Source: Mycoplasma iguanae (GTDB taxonomy: Bacteria > Bacillota_I > Bacilli_A > Mycoplasmatales > Metamycoplasmataceae). Taken from it: a stretch of DNA of 64,000 nt. The DNA is taken from positions 443,346 to 507,345 of the forward strand of contig NZ_CP102734.1 in the NCBI RefSeq assembly GCF_024722375.1, given 5' to 3'. Shown here piece by piece: positions 12,159 through 21,957 of the stretch. Numbering within the stretch: the stretch's first letter is position 1; each line of letters starts with the position of its first letter. The notes beneath the pieces are model-generated. The model worked only from the letters and a program-made list of their open reading frames with translations. It was not told where the DNA came from and did no database searches. A program made the position numbers and the translations under genes.

Positions 12159-14000
12159 TTATTTTGTTTTTTCTAACATTTTTACAGCAAGCCTTGCACC
12201 TTCTCATAACACTTCACTAAATGTAGGGTGAGGGTGAATTGCTGAAGCGATGTCATAGATTGTTGTTTCTAAATCCATTGCAACAACAATTTCTGAAATT
12301 AAGTCAGTTGCATGTGGTCCAACGATATGACATCCCAAAATTTCACCAAATTCTTTGTCGATTACAAATTTAGCAAAACCAATTTTATTGTTTGTAGCAA
12401 TTGCTTTTCCAACATATGTAAATTGATATCTTACAACTAATGGTGTTTTACCTTTTGCTTTAGCTTCTTCTTCAGTTAACCCAACAATAGCAATTTCAGG
12501 ATGAGTATAAATACATGAAGGTAATGTTTTTGATGAATATTTTACAGGGTGATTGGTGATGTGGGAAACAGCAATGGCCGCATGGCGGTAAGCTACGTGT
12601 GCTAACATTGATTGACCTACAACATCACCAATTCCATATACTCCTTCAACATTTGTGCGGCAATATTCATCAACTGGAACTTCTTTTCTTTGTCCCAACT
12701 TAATTCCTACTTCAGCCAATCCTAAAGATTCTGGTACTCTACCAACTGATACTAAACTAACATCAGCTTTAATTGAATGTTCTTTGTTATCAATTGTATA
12801 AAATAAGGTATCTTTTTCAAACTTAGTTACTTGAGCATTATAAACAATCTCAACTCCAGTACTTTCTAATTTAGTTGCAATAACTTTTGCAAGCTCTGCA
12901 TCAATACCGGCTAAAATACGATCAGTATTTTGTAAAATAGTTACCTTTACTCCTGTTTGAGCAAAAACTTGAGAAAATTCTACACCAATAACTCCACCAC
13001 CGACAATGGTCATAGTTTTAGGTTTTTTATCTAAATTAATTGCCTCTTTTGAAGTAATTAATTTTCCTGTTTTGTATCCATCTTCAAATCCTGGTAAATC
13101 TAAGTGGCGGTCACTTGAACCAGTAGCAATAATTATATTTTTACCACGGTAAACTTTGCCTACAACTTCAATTTCGTGTGCACCAATAAATTTAGCTTCA
13201 CCAAAAATAGTTTTAACTTTGTTAGCTTTCATTAAAAGCTGTACACCAGTTGTTAACTGAGCTACAACATCTCTTTTTCTCTGGTGCATTTTTTCTCAGT
13301 TAATTTTTAATGAACTAGTATTAATATCAACACCATAATCAGCAGCATGCTTAATATATTCGTGTACTTCTGCAGTTTTTAATAATGCTTTAGTTGGAAT
13401 ACATCCAACATTTAAACAAACACCACCTCAGAATTCTTTTTCAATAATTAATGTTTTTAATCCGTGATCTCCTGACATTTCTGCAGCTAAATAACCACCA
13501 GGACCTGATCCTATAACAATTACATCAAATTCAGCTTCAATTGCACCTGTATAAGATTTACCTTTATCAAATTGAGTTTCCACTTTTGAACTTTCAACTG
13601 TAGCAGATGGTGCTGATTCTGGAGCAGCTTTTACCGGTGCTGGAGTTGAAAAATTAAATGATAATAATTCGTTTGATACTTTTACTTCTCCAACTACTGA
13701 TGCAGCTGATTCTTCTTCAGCAGCTGTTTCAGTTGGAGCAGTATCATCATTTGATTCAGTTGTTGAACCATCATCAATGTAATAAATTTCTTGACCTACA
13801 TGGATGGTATCACCTTGATTCATTAAAACTTTAGTGATTTTTCCGGTTACAGGAGAAGGAATATCTGATGTAACTTTATCTGTTTCTACGGAAAATAAGG
13901 GGTCACCTTCCTTAACTTCGTCACCTACTTTTTTGTAAATTTCAGCGACAACTCCTTCGTGTAGTCCCTCACCTATATCAGCAAATTTAAATTTATACAT
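12159..14000 (-). CDS. pdhD: Dihydrolipoamide dehydrogenase (E3) with N-terminal lipoyl domain
   Basis: FAD enzyme that reoxidises dihydrolipoamide with NAD+ in the pyruvate dehydrogenase complex. A biotinyl/lipoyl domain occupies residues 1-75, with the modified lysine in ETDKVTSD (Lys42). It is followed by an acidic Glu/Thr/Ala/Pro linker to about residue 150. The E3 part has VIGSGPGGY (FAD), the redox pair GGVCLNVGC (Cys195/Cys200), the NAD motif [11 protein letters not shown] and the catalytic [10 protein letters not shown]. Total length is 613 residues. TGA codons encode Trp, which is why the frame looks broken near 13290-13430. Last gene of pdhABCD; its Shine-Dalgarno sequence lies in the end of pdhC. 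Confidence 0.96.
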
Positions 14001-14001
14001 T

Positions 14002-14925
14002 TTAAAATACTCCTAAAATTTGAGGTTTTTCTAATAAATCTTTTACTCTTGAAGCAAAACGTCCAATTGTTGCTCCATCTGCTCAACGATGATCTGCAGC
14101 AACTGTTAGGTGCATCACTTTTCCGGGAACTACAGCACCATTTTTAACTACAGCACGATCAATAATAGCTCCTACTCCAGCGATTGCTAGTTCTGGTCAA
14201 TTAATAACTGGGACACCATATAAAGAACCAACTGAACCATAGTTTGTAATAGTAAAATCTGCACCTTGCATTTCTGCAGCTTTAATAGTTTTATTACGTG
14301 CTGCAGCAGCTAAACGTGCAACTTCTTGAGAAATCTCTAAGATAGTTAATTGTTCAGCATTTTTAATTACTGGAACCATTAATCCCGCTTCTGTATCTAC
14401 AGCTACTCCCATATTAATTTGTCCTGGAAAAATTAATTCTTCAGTAGTTTCATTATATTTAGCTGCAAGCACAGGAAATTCCTTTAGAGCAATCGCTAAT
14501 GCTTTAATAATAAATGGTAAGAAAGTTAACTTTATTCCTGTTAATTTTAAAACATCATCTACCATAGATTTACGCATATCTCATAGATTTGTCATTTCAA
14601 TTTCGTTAACTAAATTAACATAAGCTACTTGAGCTCATGAATTTTTCATTGCCCGAGCAATGGCTTTTCTAATCGGTGCAATTTTTTGTGTGTGAGCTTG
14701 TAAACTGTGAATTTGTCCCAGAGATGCAGCTTTTGCAGCTTGTTCACTTTTTTCTGGTATTGAAGCAGCTTTTTGAATTGGAGCTGAGGCAGATTGTGGT
14801 TTAAAGTTTTCTACATCAGAAATTAAAATTCTTCCATTAGGACCTGATCCTGAAACTGAAGAAAGATCAATTCCTTGTTTAGCTGCTAATGCACGTGCTA
14901 AAGGGGTAGCAATAATTTTATTCAT
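14002..14925 (-). CDS. pdhC: Dihydrolipoamide acetyltransferase (E2) lacking a lipoyl domain
   Basis: Transfers the acetyl group to CoA. The 307-residue protein starts directly with a peripheral subunit-binding domain (ATPLARALAAKQGIDLSSV, about residues 6-40). A short Ala/Gln linker and the catalytic acetyltransferase domain follow, with PIRKAIARAMKNSW near residue 86 and the C-terminal active site LTVAADHRWADGA; here the canonical DHRxxDG His is present. No lipoyl domain exists upstream, because pdhB ends 16 nt before this ATG. The swinging arm must therefore come from the lipoyl domain on PdhD. Confidence 0.94.
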
Positions 14926-14940
14926 TTTTTTTCTCCAATC

Positions 14941-15948
14941 CTAAAATTTAAAATTCATTAATTCTTGAATTTTTACTTTAACTTTTTCCACATCTAAAGC
15001 ATGATATTTTTCACCACGTGCTAAAGGTACAGTAATATCTCATCCTGTTAATCTAGTTAAAGGTGCTTTTAAATATTCAAAAGCTTTTTCATTTACTCTA
15101 GTAATAATTTCTGCTGAAACAGAAAATGATTTAACGGCTTCATGCACTACTAAAAGTCTTCCAGTTTTTTTAACTGAATTTATTATAGTTTCTGTGTCAA
15201 TTGGTTTAATTGTTCTTAAATCAATTAATTCAATATCTCATTCAGGATTTGTTTGATGTAATTCTTTTAAGGCTGCTAAACAGTCATGAACTTGTTTTCC
15301 ATAAGTAACAATTGTTAAATCTTTTCCTTCTTTTAAAACATTAGCTTTACCGATTTCTACTTCATAAATTTCTGCAGGGATTTCTTGTTTAAATGAACGA
15401 TAAATACTTTTTGGTTCTAAAAAAACAACTGGATCAGGATCTTTTAAGGCCGCAATTAATAATCCTTTTGTGTCATAAGGGGTTGCAGGCATAACTACTT
15501 TTATTCCTGGAATATGTGCATATAAAGCTTCGATTGCTTCTGAGTGATGTTCTAAAGCTCTAACTCCACCAGCCATTGGCATTCTTAATACTAATGGACA
15601 AGTAAATCTTCCTCTTGAACGATTTCGATATCTTGCTGCATGTGTCATTAATTGTTGAAAAGCGGGATATGAAAATCCTTGGAATTGCATTTCAACAATT
15701 GGTTTTAAGCCGCTAATTGCAGCACCTACTCCCACTCCCATCATTGCTGCTTCAGCAATTGGTGTATCTCAAACTCTTTGCTCACCATATTTTTTCTGTA
15801 AACCTTCAGTTGCTCTAAAAACTCCACCTTCAAATCCGGCATCTTGTCCTCAAAGTACAACAGTTTCATCTTCTTCCATCATTAAATCAATGGCATGTGT
15901 TAAAGCACCGATGTTATTTAATGCAATTAAATTCTTTTTCTCTGACAT
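14941..15948 (-). CDS. pdhB: Pyruvate dehydrogenase E1 component, beta subunit
   Basis: Thiamine-pyrophosphate-dependent E1 beta subunit (335 residues), forming an alpha2beta2 heterotetramer with PdhA. Recognisable are GQDAGFEGGVFRAT, DTPIAEAAMMGVGVGAA, PIVEMQF and RMPMAGGVRALEHHSEAIEA in the TPP domain. The transketolase C-terminal domain begins around residue 200 (VFLEPKSIYR). TGA codons at the VLWGQ and RVWDT positions are Trp. It begins 2 nt after the pdhA stop and is probably translated by reinitiation. Confidence 0.96.
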
Positions 15949-15950
15949 AA

Positions 15951-17069
15951 TTATTTTCCACCTTTTGCTAGTTTTTGATAGTAAGCAAGCGCTTCTGCTT
16001 TTTGTTCAGCTAGTTCAGGAGTCAATTGAGCATAAGTATAATCAAATACTTCATTAATATCAACTTCTAATTCTTTTTGTGATTCTTCAAAAGCAACTTT
16101 TACTTCAGCTAATGAGTCATCTCAAACTTTTTGGATTTCTTCGGTGGTGATATATTTTTTATCTTTTAAATATTTTTCAATCCGGTGCATTGGTTCTCAA
16201 ACTTCAGCTGCTTTTTCTTGTTCTTCAGTACGATAAACTTTAGGATTATCACTTGTTGTATGTGGTCCTTGTCTTCAAGTAATAAATTCCACTAAAACAG
16301 GTCCATTCCCTTGACGAGCATATTCCATAGCTTCTTTCATTACAGCATAAGAAGCTAGTAAGTCATTACCATCAACTCTAATACCAGGAATTCCCACTGA
16401 GTAAGCTTTAGCGGCTATTGTTGAAGATGAAGATTCTAATTTTTCTGGAGTTGAAATTGATCATTGATTATTGTTTACACAAAAAACTGCAGGTCATTTT
16501 CAAATTGCTGAAATGTTCATAGCTTCATAAAATTCACCCTCAGCTGTTCCACCGTTACCAATAATGGAAACAGCAACACCAGGAATTTTTCTTAATTTCA
16601 TTGAATAAGCTATCCCAGCTGCATGAGAACACTGTGTAGCAATGGGAATATTTACGGGTAGTAAATTAATTCCTTCAGGAATTTTTGATCCTCTTTCATT
16701 ACCATTTCAGTACAGTAATTGTTGCTTTACAGGCACACCCATGTATAGCATGGTAGCATTTGATCTAAAAGCTGGAACATATCAGTCTTCTTTTTCTAAT
16801 GTCATTGCTGATGCAACTTGCAGCGCTTCTTCACCAAAATTAGGTGCAAATGTTAACATTCTTCCTTGTCTTTGTAATTGTGTCATATATGTATCTTGTT
16901 GTCTAGACAAAACCATAAATTTATAGGCTTTTAAAAGTTCTTCTTTTGTAAGCGTTGTGTCATTTTTTTTGTCAATTAAGTTACCATCTACATCTAAAAA
17001 ACTAATAATTTCATCAACGTTCAACATGACTTTGCCAGGCTGTACATATTTAAAAGATTTTGATTCCAC
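15951..17069 (-). CDS. pdhA: Pyruvate dehydrogenase E1 component, alpha subunit
   Basis: E1 alpha (372 residues), which decarboxylates pyruvate. Family marks are the N-terminal QGRMLTFAPNFGEEALQVAS, the TPP motif starting GNGGTAEGEFYEAMN and ending VNNNQWSIST, and the phosphorylation-loop region ITWRQGPHTTSDNP. The first gene of pdhABCD. The start is a GTG at 17069 with an AGAGGT Shine-Dalgarno sequence 8 nt upstream. A plausible TATAAC -10 box lies at 17119-17124. Confidence 0.96.
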
Positions 17070-17165
17070 GTTAGTACCTCTCTAAAGTATTATTTAATTT
17101 AAATATTTAATTTTTGTAGTTATATTAATAACATCAAAAATTATAAACTCTTTTAAACCTTTAAC

Positions 17166-17200
17166 TTACAAAAAAGTACATATTTAGCGCTTTTTTGTAA
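17166..17200 (-). terminator. Terminator-like hairpin after pepP
   Basis: Perfect 11-bp inverted repeat TTACAAAAAAG/CTTTTTTGTAA with a 13-nt loop, 28 nt downstream of the pepP stop and upstream of the pdhA promoter. Confidence 0.6.
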
Positions 17201-17227
17201 AAAATAGATTTTTTTAGAAAAAAGCAA

Positions 17228-18283
17228 TTATTTTTCTACTCCATTAATTTCATTTTTTCTTGAAAGTGTAATTGATCCTGTTTCTGTTACTAAAATATCA
17301 TCTTCAATTCTTACTCCACCTAATCCTTCAATGTAAATTCCTGGTTCAACTGTTATTACCATTCCCGGTTCTAGAATAGTTTCATTTACTGAATTTACAT
17401 TAGGTAACTCGTGAACATCAATCCCTAAACCATGTCCTGTAGAATGCAAGAATTTGTCACCATATCCTTTAGATTGAATATAATCATAACAAACTTGATG
17501 TACTTGAGACGCTTTTATACCTGGACGAACCATTTGACGTCCTAAACGGGCTGCTTGATCAACAATATCTCAAATTTCTTGAGCTTGGGCATTATTTGGT
17601 GTTCCACCAAAAATAAAAGTTCTCGTGATATCAGCTCCAAATCCTTTATAAATTGCTCCAAAATCAATTTTTAATAATTCACCCTTTTTGATTTTTGCAT
17701 CAGTTGGGTGATGGTGTGGTTTTGAAGAATTAGTGCCTGTAGCAATAATTGCATCGAAACATTCCTTATCAGCACCTTTTTGTTTCATTAAGAAATTTAA
17801 TTTGTGATCTAGTTCTCTTTCGGTTTGACCTTCTTGAATTGATGGTAATAATTCTTCATAAGCTTCCAAAGAAATATCAATAGCTTTTTGCAATTTTTCA
17901 ATTTCTGCTGCAGTTTTTAAAATTCTTAATTTTTGTCCACTTACAGGTTTAATTTCAGCTTCAGGTAACATTGATTTAATGTATTGTACCATTCCATAAG
18001 TTTCATAATCTGCTTCAATTCCAATTGTTTGATAATTTTTAGCAGCTAAAAAATTTTTTAATGAATTTTTTTCTAGTAAATGTACTTCAGCGTTTTTAGC
18101 TTGTTTTTGTGCATATTCAATGTATCTTGAATCAACAAAAATGTGATTTTTGTCTTTTTCTAATATTGTTCATCCATCTGATGATTCCACAGATGAACAT
18201 CATAATCTTGTTTGTCTACTTGATGTAACAATCGCATCCAATTTCTGTTCAACAAAAGTTAAATCTAAATATTTTCTATTCAT
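17228..18283 (-). CDS. pepP: Xaa-Pro aminopeptidase (M24 family)
   Basis: Cytosolic metallopeptidase that removes N-terminal residues before proline, consistent with amino-acid supply from imported peptides. The N-terminal creatinase-like domain spans about residues 1-115. The metal ligands of the pita-bread fold are visible: DFGAIYKGFGADITRTF (two Asp), STGHGLGIDVHE (His), TVEPGIYIEG (Glu) and VRIEDDILV (Glu). Length is 351 residues, normal for the short PepP/PepQ type. The ATG at 18283 follows AAGGAGAAAT. It appears to be a single transcription unit. Confidence 0.95.
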
Positions 18284-18361
18284 ATTTCTCCTTAAAATAA
18301 TTAATTAACATTTTAAATATTAACTAATTTTATCATTTTAAAATGTTAATTAATTTAATTG

Positions 18362-18398
18362 AAAAAACAAAATCTTCAATAAGAATATTGAAGATTTT
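18362..18398 (-). terminator. Terminator after the sodium:solute symporter gene
   Basis: Stem AAAATCTTCAAT/ATTGAAGATTTT with a 5-nt loop and a T-rich tail on the minus strand, 26 nt after the stop. Confidence 0.85.
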
Positions 18399-18423
18399 TA
18401 AAGATGAAAATTTTGAAAAATTA

Positions 18424-20178
18424 TTATTCTGTTTGTTCAGAAACAACTCCTTCAAGTCGTTGATATTCTTGAACATTTTTTAGCATTTCTTCATTAGTAA
18501 TTAAACCTTTTTTTAATTTATTTTCTAATTTTGAAAGTTTTTTATCAAGTTTAACTAACTCATTGAATTCTGCAGTTTGTGTTCAAGAAGTTAAGTTAGT
18601 GATATTTTTTCATTTCACAAACTTGTTAGTTAAAAGTGAAATTAAGTAACCTACAACCGAAGAAATAGCAAGTGTGAATAAAACTACTCATGCACTATGA
18701 ATTTTAAAATGTCCATCACCAATAAATTGATTATTCAATAATCAAATTGGAAGACCAAATATTAAACCGGCAGCAATTCCTGAAAAAGATCCAATTCAAT
18801 TCGATCTTTTGGTGAACATTGCAAGTAAAAATGTGCTTAATACCGGCATTCCAAATAGACCAATAATACTTAAGTAATAATCAATTAAACTTGTTTGTTG
18901 TGATAAAACCACCAATGAAGCTACACCAAAGGCTATAATTCCAAAAGATGCGATTAAAATTTTAGATAAAATTAAAATATTTTTTTCTTTCATTTTGCTA
19001 AATCTACTAATAAAATCTACTGTAATAACTGTAACAATGGAATTTAATGAACTTGATACTGTTGATTGACTAGCTGCGAAAATAGCAGCTATCAATAATC
19101 CTGTAATTCCCATTGGAAGACTCTGAATAATGAAATAAGACAATAATTGATTATCAGCTGCATTTTCTCTTCCAACAATCACTGAAATGGCATTAGGATC
19201 ATCTACATTAAATCCTAAACTGCTGTAGTACGAATAAAGCACTGATCCAGTTCCATAAAATAAAAGTACAACAATCATTAAAAGTCCTATATTGATATAA
19301 ATAGTTTTGTTAATTTTACTAATTGATTTTGAACTTTTATATCTTTGAACAATGTCTTGTGAAGTGATATAAGAATAAAGATTTTCAAAATATTTTGAAA
19401 TAAATAAGAAGAAAATTCCTGAACTTCCCAATGAAACATATAAATCTGATTTTTTCAAAATACTTTGAAATTTAGCAACTTCTCAATCAGTTTTAGCTAA
19501 ACCAAAAATAATAATTAATCCGATTCCGAATAATAAAACAATTCCTTGAATTGCATCAGTTCAAAGTACTCCTTTATATCCTCCTAAAAATGTTGATGTT
19601 ACAACAACAAAAGATACAATAAATAAAATTAGATAAACATTGATATCTACAAATAAAGAAAGCGTTAATGTTGGAATATACAACACAATAGCCATTCTAA
19701 AAAGGTGAAACAAAATAAATAGAGCAGATGTAAATATTCTGACTGATACATGGAAACGTTTTTCCAGATATGCATAAGATGTTGTTTCTTTAATTCTTCT
19801 ATAAAATGGAATAACTCTTTTGACAATTAATGGCGCAGCTGCCAAAAAAGAAATAATTCCCACTGATCATAATCAGCCGGTTTTAAAGGCTAAACCAGGG
19901 GTTGCCAAGAAAGTAAGCGAACTTAATGCAGTAGCAAAAATTGATAAGGCAATAACAATTGTAGGTATTTTCATTCCTTGTCCAGCTAAATAAGCTGAAG
20001 ATGTTTTATTTTTTGAGACACGCTGTTGCAGTCAAAAGAAAACACCAATCCCAAGAATTCCTAACATATAAAGTGCCATGACTACTCAATCTAAAGCAGT
20101 AAAGTTAGAAACTGAATTTGTTTTTGACTCTACTGCAGTGGTTGTTGTCATCAAAATGACATTATTAGTGGTGTTCAT
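18424..20178 (-). CDS. Sodium:solute symporter family (SSS) transporter
   Basis: A 584-residue membrane protein with about 13 hydrophobic segments. Typical SSS features are the early YLAGQGMKIPTIVIALSIFA, ATALSSLTFL, and the signature region GLLIAAIFAASQSTVSSSLNS. The C-terminus (last 60 residues) is a charged, probably coiled cytosolic tail. In mycoplasmas this family includes putative sialic acid transporters, but no nan genes lie nearby, so the substrate stays open (sugar, sialic acid, amino acid). The ATG at 20178 has an AAAGGAG Shine-Dalgarno sequence. Monocistronic, with its own terminator. Confidence 0.9.
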
Positions 20179-20373
20179 AAAACTCCTTTTTTAAAATAGA
20201 TTTAGAATTTATAATTTTTTTGGATTTTTTTGGATAATTTTAAAACCTTAAAAATAATTATAAGTAAAGCTACTCCTAAACCTTTTTAAAATAAAAATTT
20301 ATAAAAAAAATTTTAAATTTCAGATTTTTTTTCTAGAATTTAAAATTTTTTTTATAAATTGAAAGAAATACAA

Positions 20374-20402
20374 AAAATAAAACGCTTTAAGCGTTTTATT
20401 TT
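20374..20402 (-). terminator. Terminator overlapping the rpmG stop codon
   Basis: Stem AAAATAAAACGCTT/AAGCGTTTTATTTT, followed by T residues on the minus strand. It includes the TAA of rpmG. Confidence 0.85.
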
Positions 20403-20548
20403 TTTTCTTTATGGTTTGTGTGAGCATTGCATTTGTGGCAATGTTTTGAAATCTCAAGTTTTTCTGTTTGAGTTTTTTTATTTTTTTTAGTGATGTAATT
20501 TTCCATTTTACATCCTTCACATCTTAGTGTAATTCCTTCTCTAGCCAT
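20396..20548 (-). CDS. rpmG: 50S ribosomal protein L33
   Basis: A 50-residue zinc-ribbon ribosomal protein that begins [13 protein letters not shown] and ends with the second Cys pair [15 protein letters not shown]. All four Cys are present, so this is the zinc-binding (C+) form. The start ATG follows AAGGAGTATCT. The stop codon lies inside the terminator hairpin. Mollicute genomes often carry two L33 copies; only this one is in the window. Confidence 0.96.
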   Translation of the reverse strand: MAREGITLRCEGCKMENYITKKNKKTQTEKLEISKHCHKCNAHTNHKEKK

Positions 20549-20709
20549 AGATACTCCTTAAAGTATAGTTAACATATTTAATTTTTTTAAATTTAAAATA
20601 GTTAGACAATTTTAACATAAGGAAAGTAAAAATTAAAGAAAATAAAAAATAAATAATAAACAAAAAATATTATTTATTTCAACTTAATGAACAAATTTTA
20701 AGTTTTAGA

Positions 20710-20979
20710 TTAAATTGATTCTTTTAAAGCTTTTGCGGCTTGAAACTTCACAGATTTTGACGCTGCAATAGTAATAGTTTCTTTTGTACGAGGATTAATA
20801 CCTTGACGTTCTTTTCTGTCTGAAACTTTAAAAGTTCCTAATCCTAGAACTTGTAATTTTTCTCCAGCTTTTAAAGATTCAGTAATTACTTCAACTAATG
20901 AAGCAATCGCTTTATCTGCTTTTGCTTCTGTTAAGTCTGAAAGTTCTGCAACTTTTCTAACTAATTCTTTTTTTGTCAT
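20710..20979 (-). CDS. hup: HU-family DNA-binding protein
   Basis: Histone-like protein that bends and compacts DNA as a dimer. It has 89 residues, begins MTKKELVRKVAELSDL, has the conserved VLGLGTFKVSDRKERQGINP arm region, and ends with a short helix, all as in HU. The ATG at 20979 follows AAAGGAGCTTTT. Monocistronic, with about 250 nt of upstream sequence before the tRNA genes on the other strand. Confidence 0.97.
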   Translation of the reverse strand: MTKKELVRKVAELSDLTEAKADKAIASLVEVITESLKAGEKLQVLGLGTFKVSDRKERQGINPRTKETITIAASKSVKFQAAKALKESI

Positions 20980-21205
20980 AAAAGCTCCTTTATATTTATT
21001 AAATTATTAAAAAATTTTATTTAATAAATATCTTTGTTTATTTTAAATATTTTTAAAATTATACTTTATTATTAGTGAATAATAAGAACTTTAAAAAAAT
21101 AAACTCAGAAAAAATATCTTTTAAAATTTGTTCTTGATATTTTTTTAAAGAAACAAAAAAGTCTTAAAAAAATAAAAATTTTTATGCACTTTTTATTTTT
21201 TTAGT

Positions 21206-21211
21206 TATAAT
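21206..21211 (+). promoter_or_regulatory. -10 box of the tRNA-Leu/tRNA-Lys unit
   Basis: A perfect TATAAT, 26 nt before the first base of tRNA-Leu. Confidence 0.65.
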
Positions 21212-21237
21212 GTAAAAGCAATTTTAAAAGATAGACT

Positions 21238-21324
21238 GCTCGAGTGGCGAAATTGGTAGACGCAAGGGACTTAAAATCCCTCGGTGGCAACACTGTGCTG
21301 GTTCAAGTCCAGTCTCGAGCACCA
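21238..21324 (+). tRNA. tRNA-Leu(TAA)
   Basis: Acceptor GCTCGAG pairs with CTCGAGC. The anticodon loop reads TTAA within GGGACTTAAAATCCC. There is a long variable arm (class II), a TTCAAGT T-loop and an encoded CCA. Confidence 0.97.
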
Positions 21325-21327
21325 GAA

Positions 21328-21403
21328 GCGCCCTTAGCTCAGCAGGTAGAGCAAATGGCTTTTAACCATTGGGTCAGAAGTTCGAATCTTCTAGGGCGTA
21401 CCA
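21328..21403 (+). tRNA. tRNA-Lys(TTT)
   Basis: Acceptor GCGCCCT/AGGGCGT, D-arm TAGCTCAGCAGGTAGAGC, anticodon loop CTTTTAA, T-loop TTCGAAT, encoded CCA. It starts 3 nt after tRNA-Leu, so both form one transcript. Confidence 0.97.
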
Positions 21404-21419
21404 TTTCAAGAAATTGACC

Positions 21420-21454
21420 ACAAACCATTGAGGTTTGTTTTTTTTTTTTTTTTT
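21420..21454 (+). terminator. Terminator of the tRNA-Leu/tRNA-Lys unit
   Basis: Stem ACAAACC/GGTTTGT, 5-nt loop, followed by an uninterrupted run of 17 T. Confidence 0.93.
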
Positions 21455-21461
21455 AGATAAA

Positions 21462-21495
21462 AAAACACAACTTATTATGGAATAAGTTGTGTTTT
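21462..21495 (-). terminator. Terminator after the 21504 gene
   Basis: Perfect 15-bp stem AAAACACAACTTATT/AATAAGTTGTGTTTT with a 4-nt loop, directly after the gene on the minus strand. Confidence 0.88.
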
Positions 21496-21503
21496 AATTT
21501 TAT

Positions 21504-21764
21504 TTAGTTTTGATCAAAATTAATTTTGTGATCTTCTCCTCTTAATTTTTTAAATGAAATTGTTGAATCAAAATAATATCCATCTTCTTTAAATTCTTGA
21601 CGATAACGATATTTTACTAATTCCTTTTCAAAGTCAATTTCTAAAATTTCATAAAGTCCTGGTGAAAAGATACATCCATCACCTTTTACATGTTGTTCAT
21701 TATTTACAGCTGAAAAATATTCTTTAAATAATTTTTCTATTTCTTGATATTGTTCTGTTTTCAT
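21504..21764 (-). CDS. Conserved-looking small cytosolic protein, function unknown
   Basis: I do not recognise this 86-residue protein. It is soluble, without signal or membrane segment, and has a helical N-terminus (QYQEIEKLFKEYFSAVN) followed by a beta-rich part (LYEILEIDFEKELVKYRYR). The ATG at 21764 follows GAAAGGTCAACTG. An upstream in-frame TTG would start before this Shine-Dalgarno sequence and is less likely. It has its own terminator and is transcribed opposite to the downstream lpd gene. Confidence 0.75.
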   Translation of the reverse strand: MKTEQYQEIEKLFKEYFSAVNNEQHVKGDGCIFSPGLYEILEIDFEKELVKYRYRQEFKEDGYYFDSTISFKKLRGEDHKINFDQN

Positions 21765-21917
21765 CAGTTGACCTTTCAAATATTAATATTTATTAAAATA
21801 TAATAAAAAATTATAAGCTGTTTTATTACTAAACAAAAAATATTTTTATAAAAAAGCTAAAAAAAGCTAAAAAAAACATAAAAAAAATAACTTTTTTTAT
21901 TTTTTAGAATTATGTTA

Positions 21918-21923
21918 TATAAT
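21918..21923 (+). promoter_or_regulatory. -10 box of the second lpd gene
   Basis: A perfect TATAAT with a leader of about 28 nt before the AAGGTGG Shine-Dalgarno sequence and the ATG at 21958. Confidence 0.6.
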
Positions 21924-21957
21924 CAAGGAATAAAAAATTATATAAGGTGGTATAAAA

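Noticed and set aside
12204-14000. pdhD split into two genes by in-frame TGA codons
   Set aside because: TGA is Trp in this organism; the frame is continuous and both halves make one E3 with a lipoyl domain.
20320-20520. Lys-rich 66-codon frame downstream of the SSS gene
   Set aside because: It runs through the rpmG gene and terminator in a different frame; rpmG has the Shine-Dalgarno sequence and the four Cys of L33.
21438-21454. T17 homopolymer as a phase-variation tract
   Set aside because: It directly follows a GC-containing stem after two tRNA genes and is the U-tract of their terminator.
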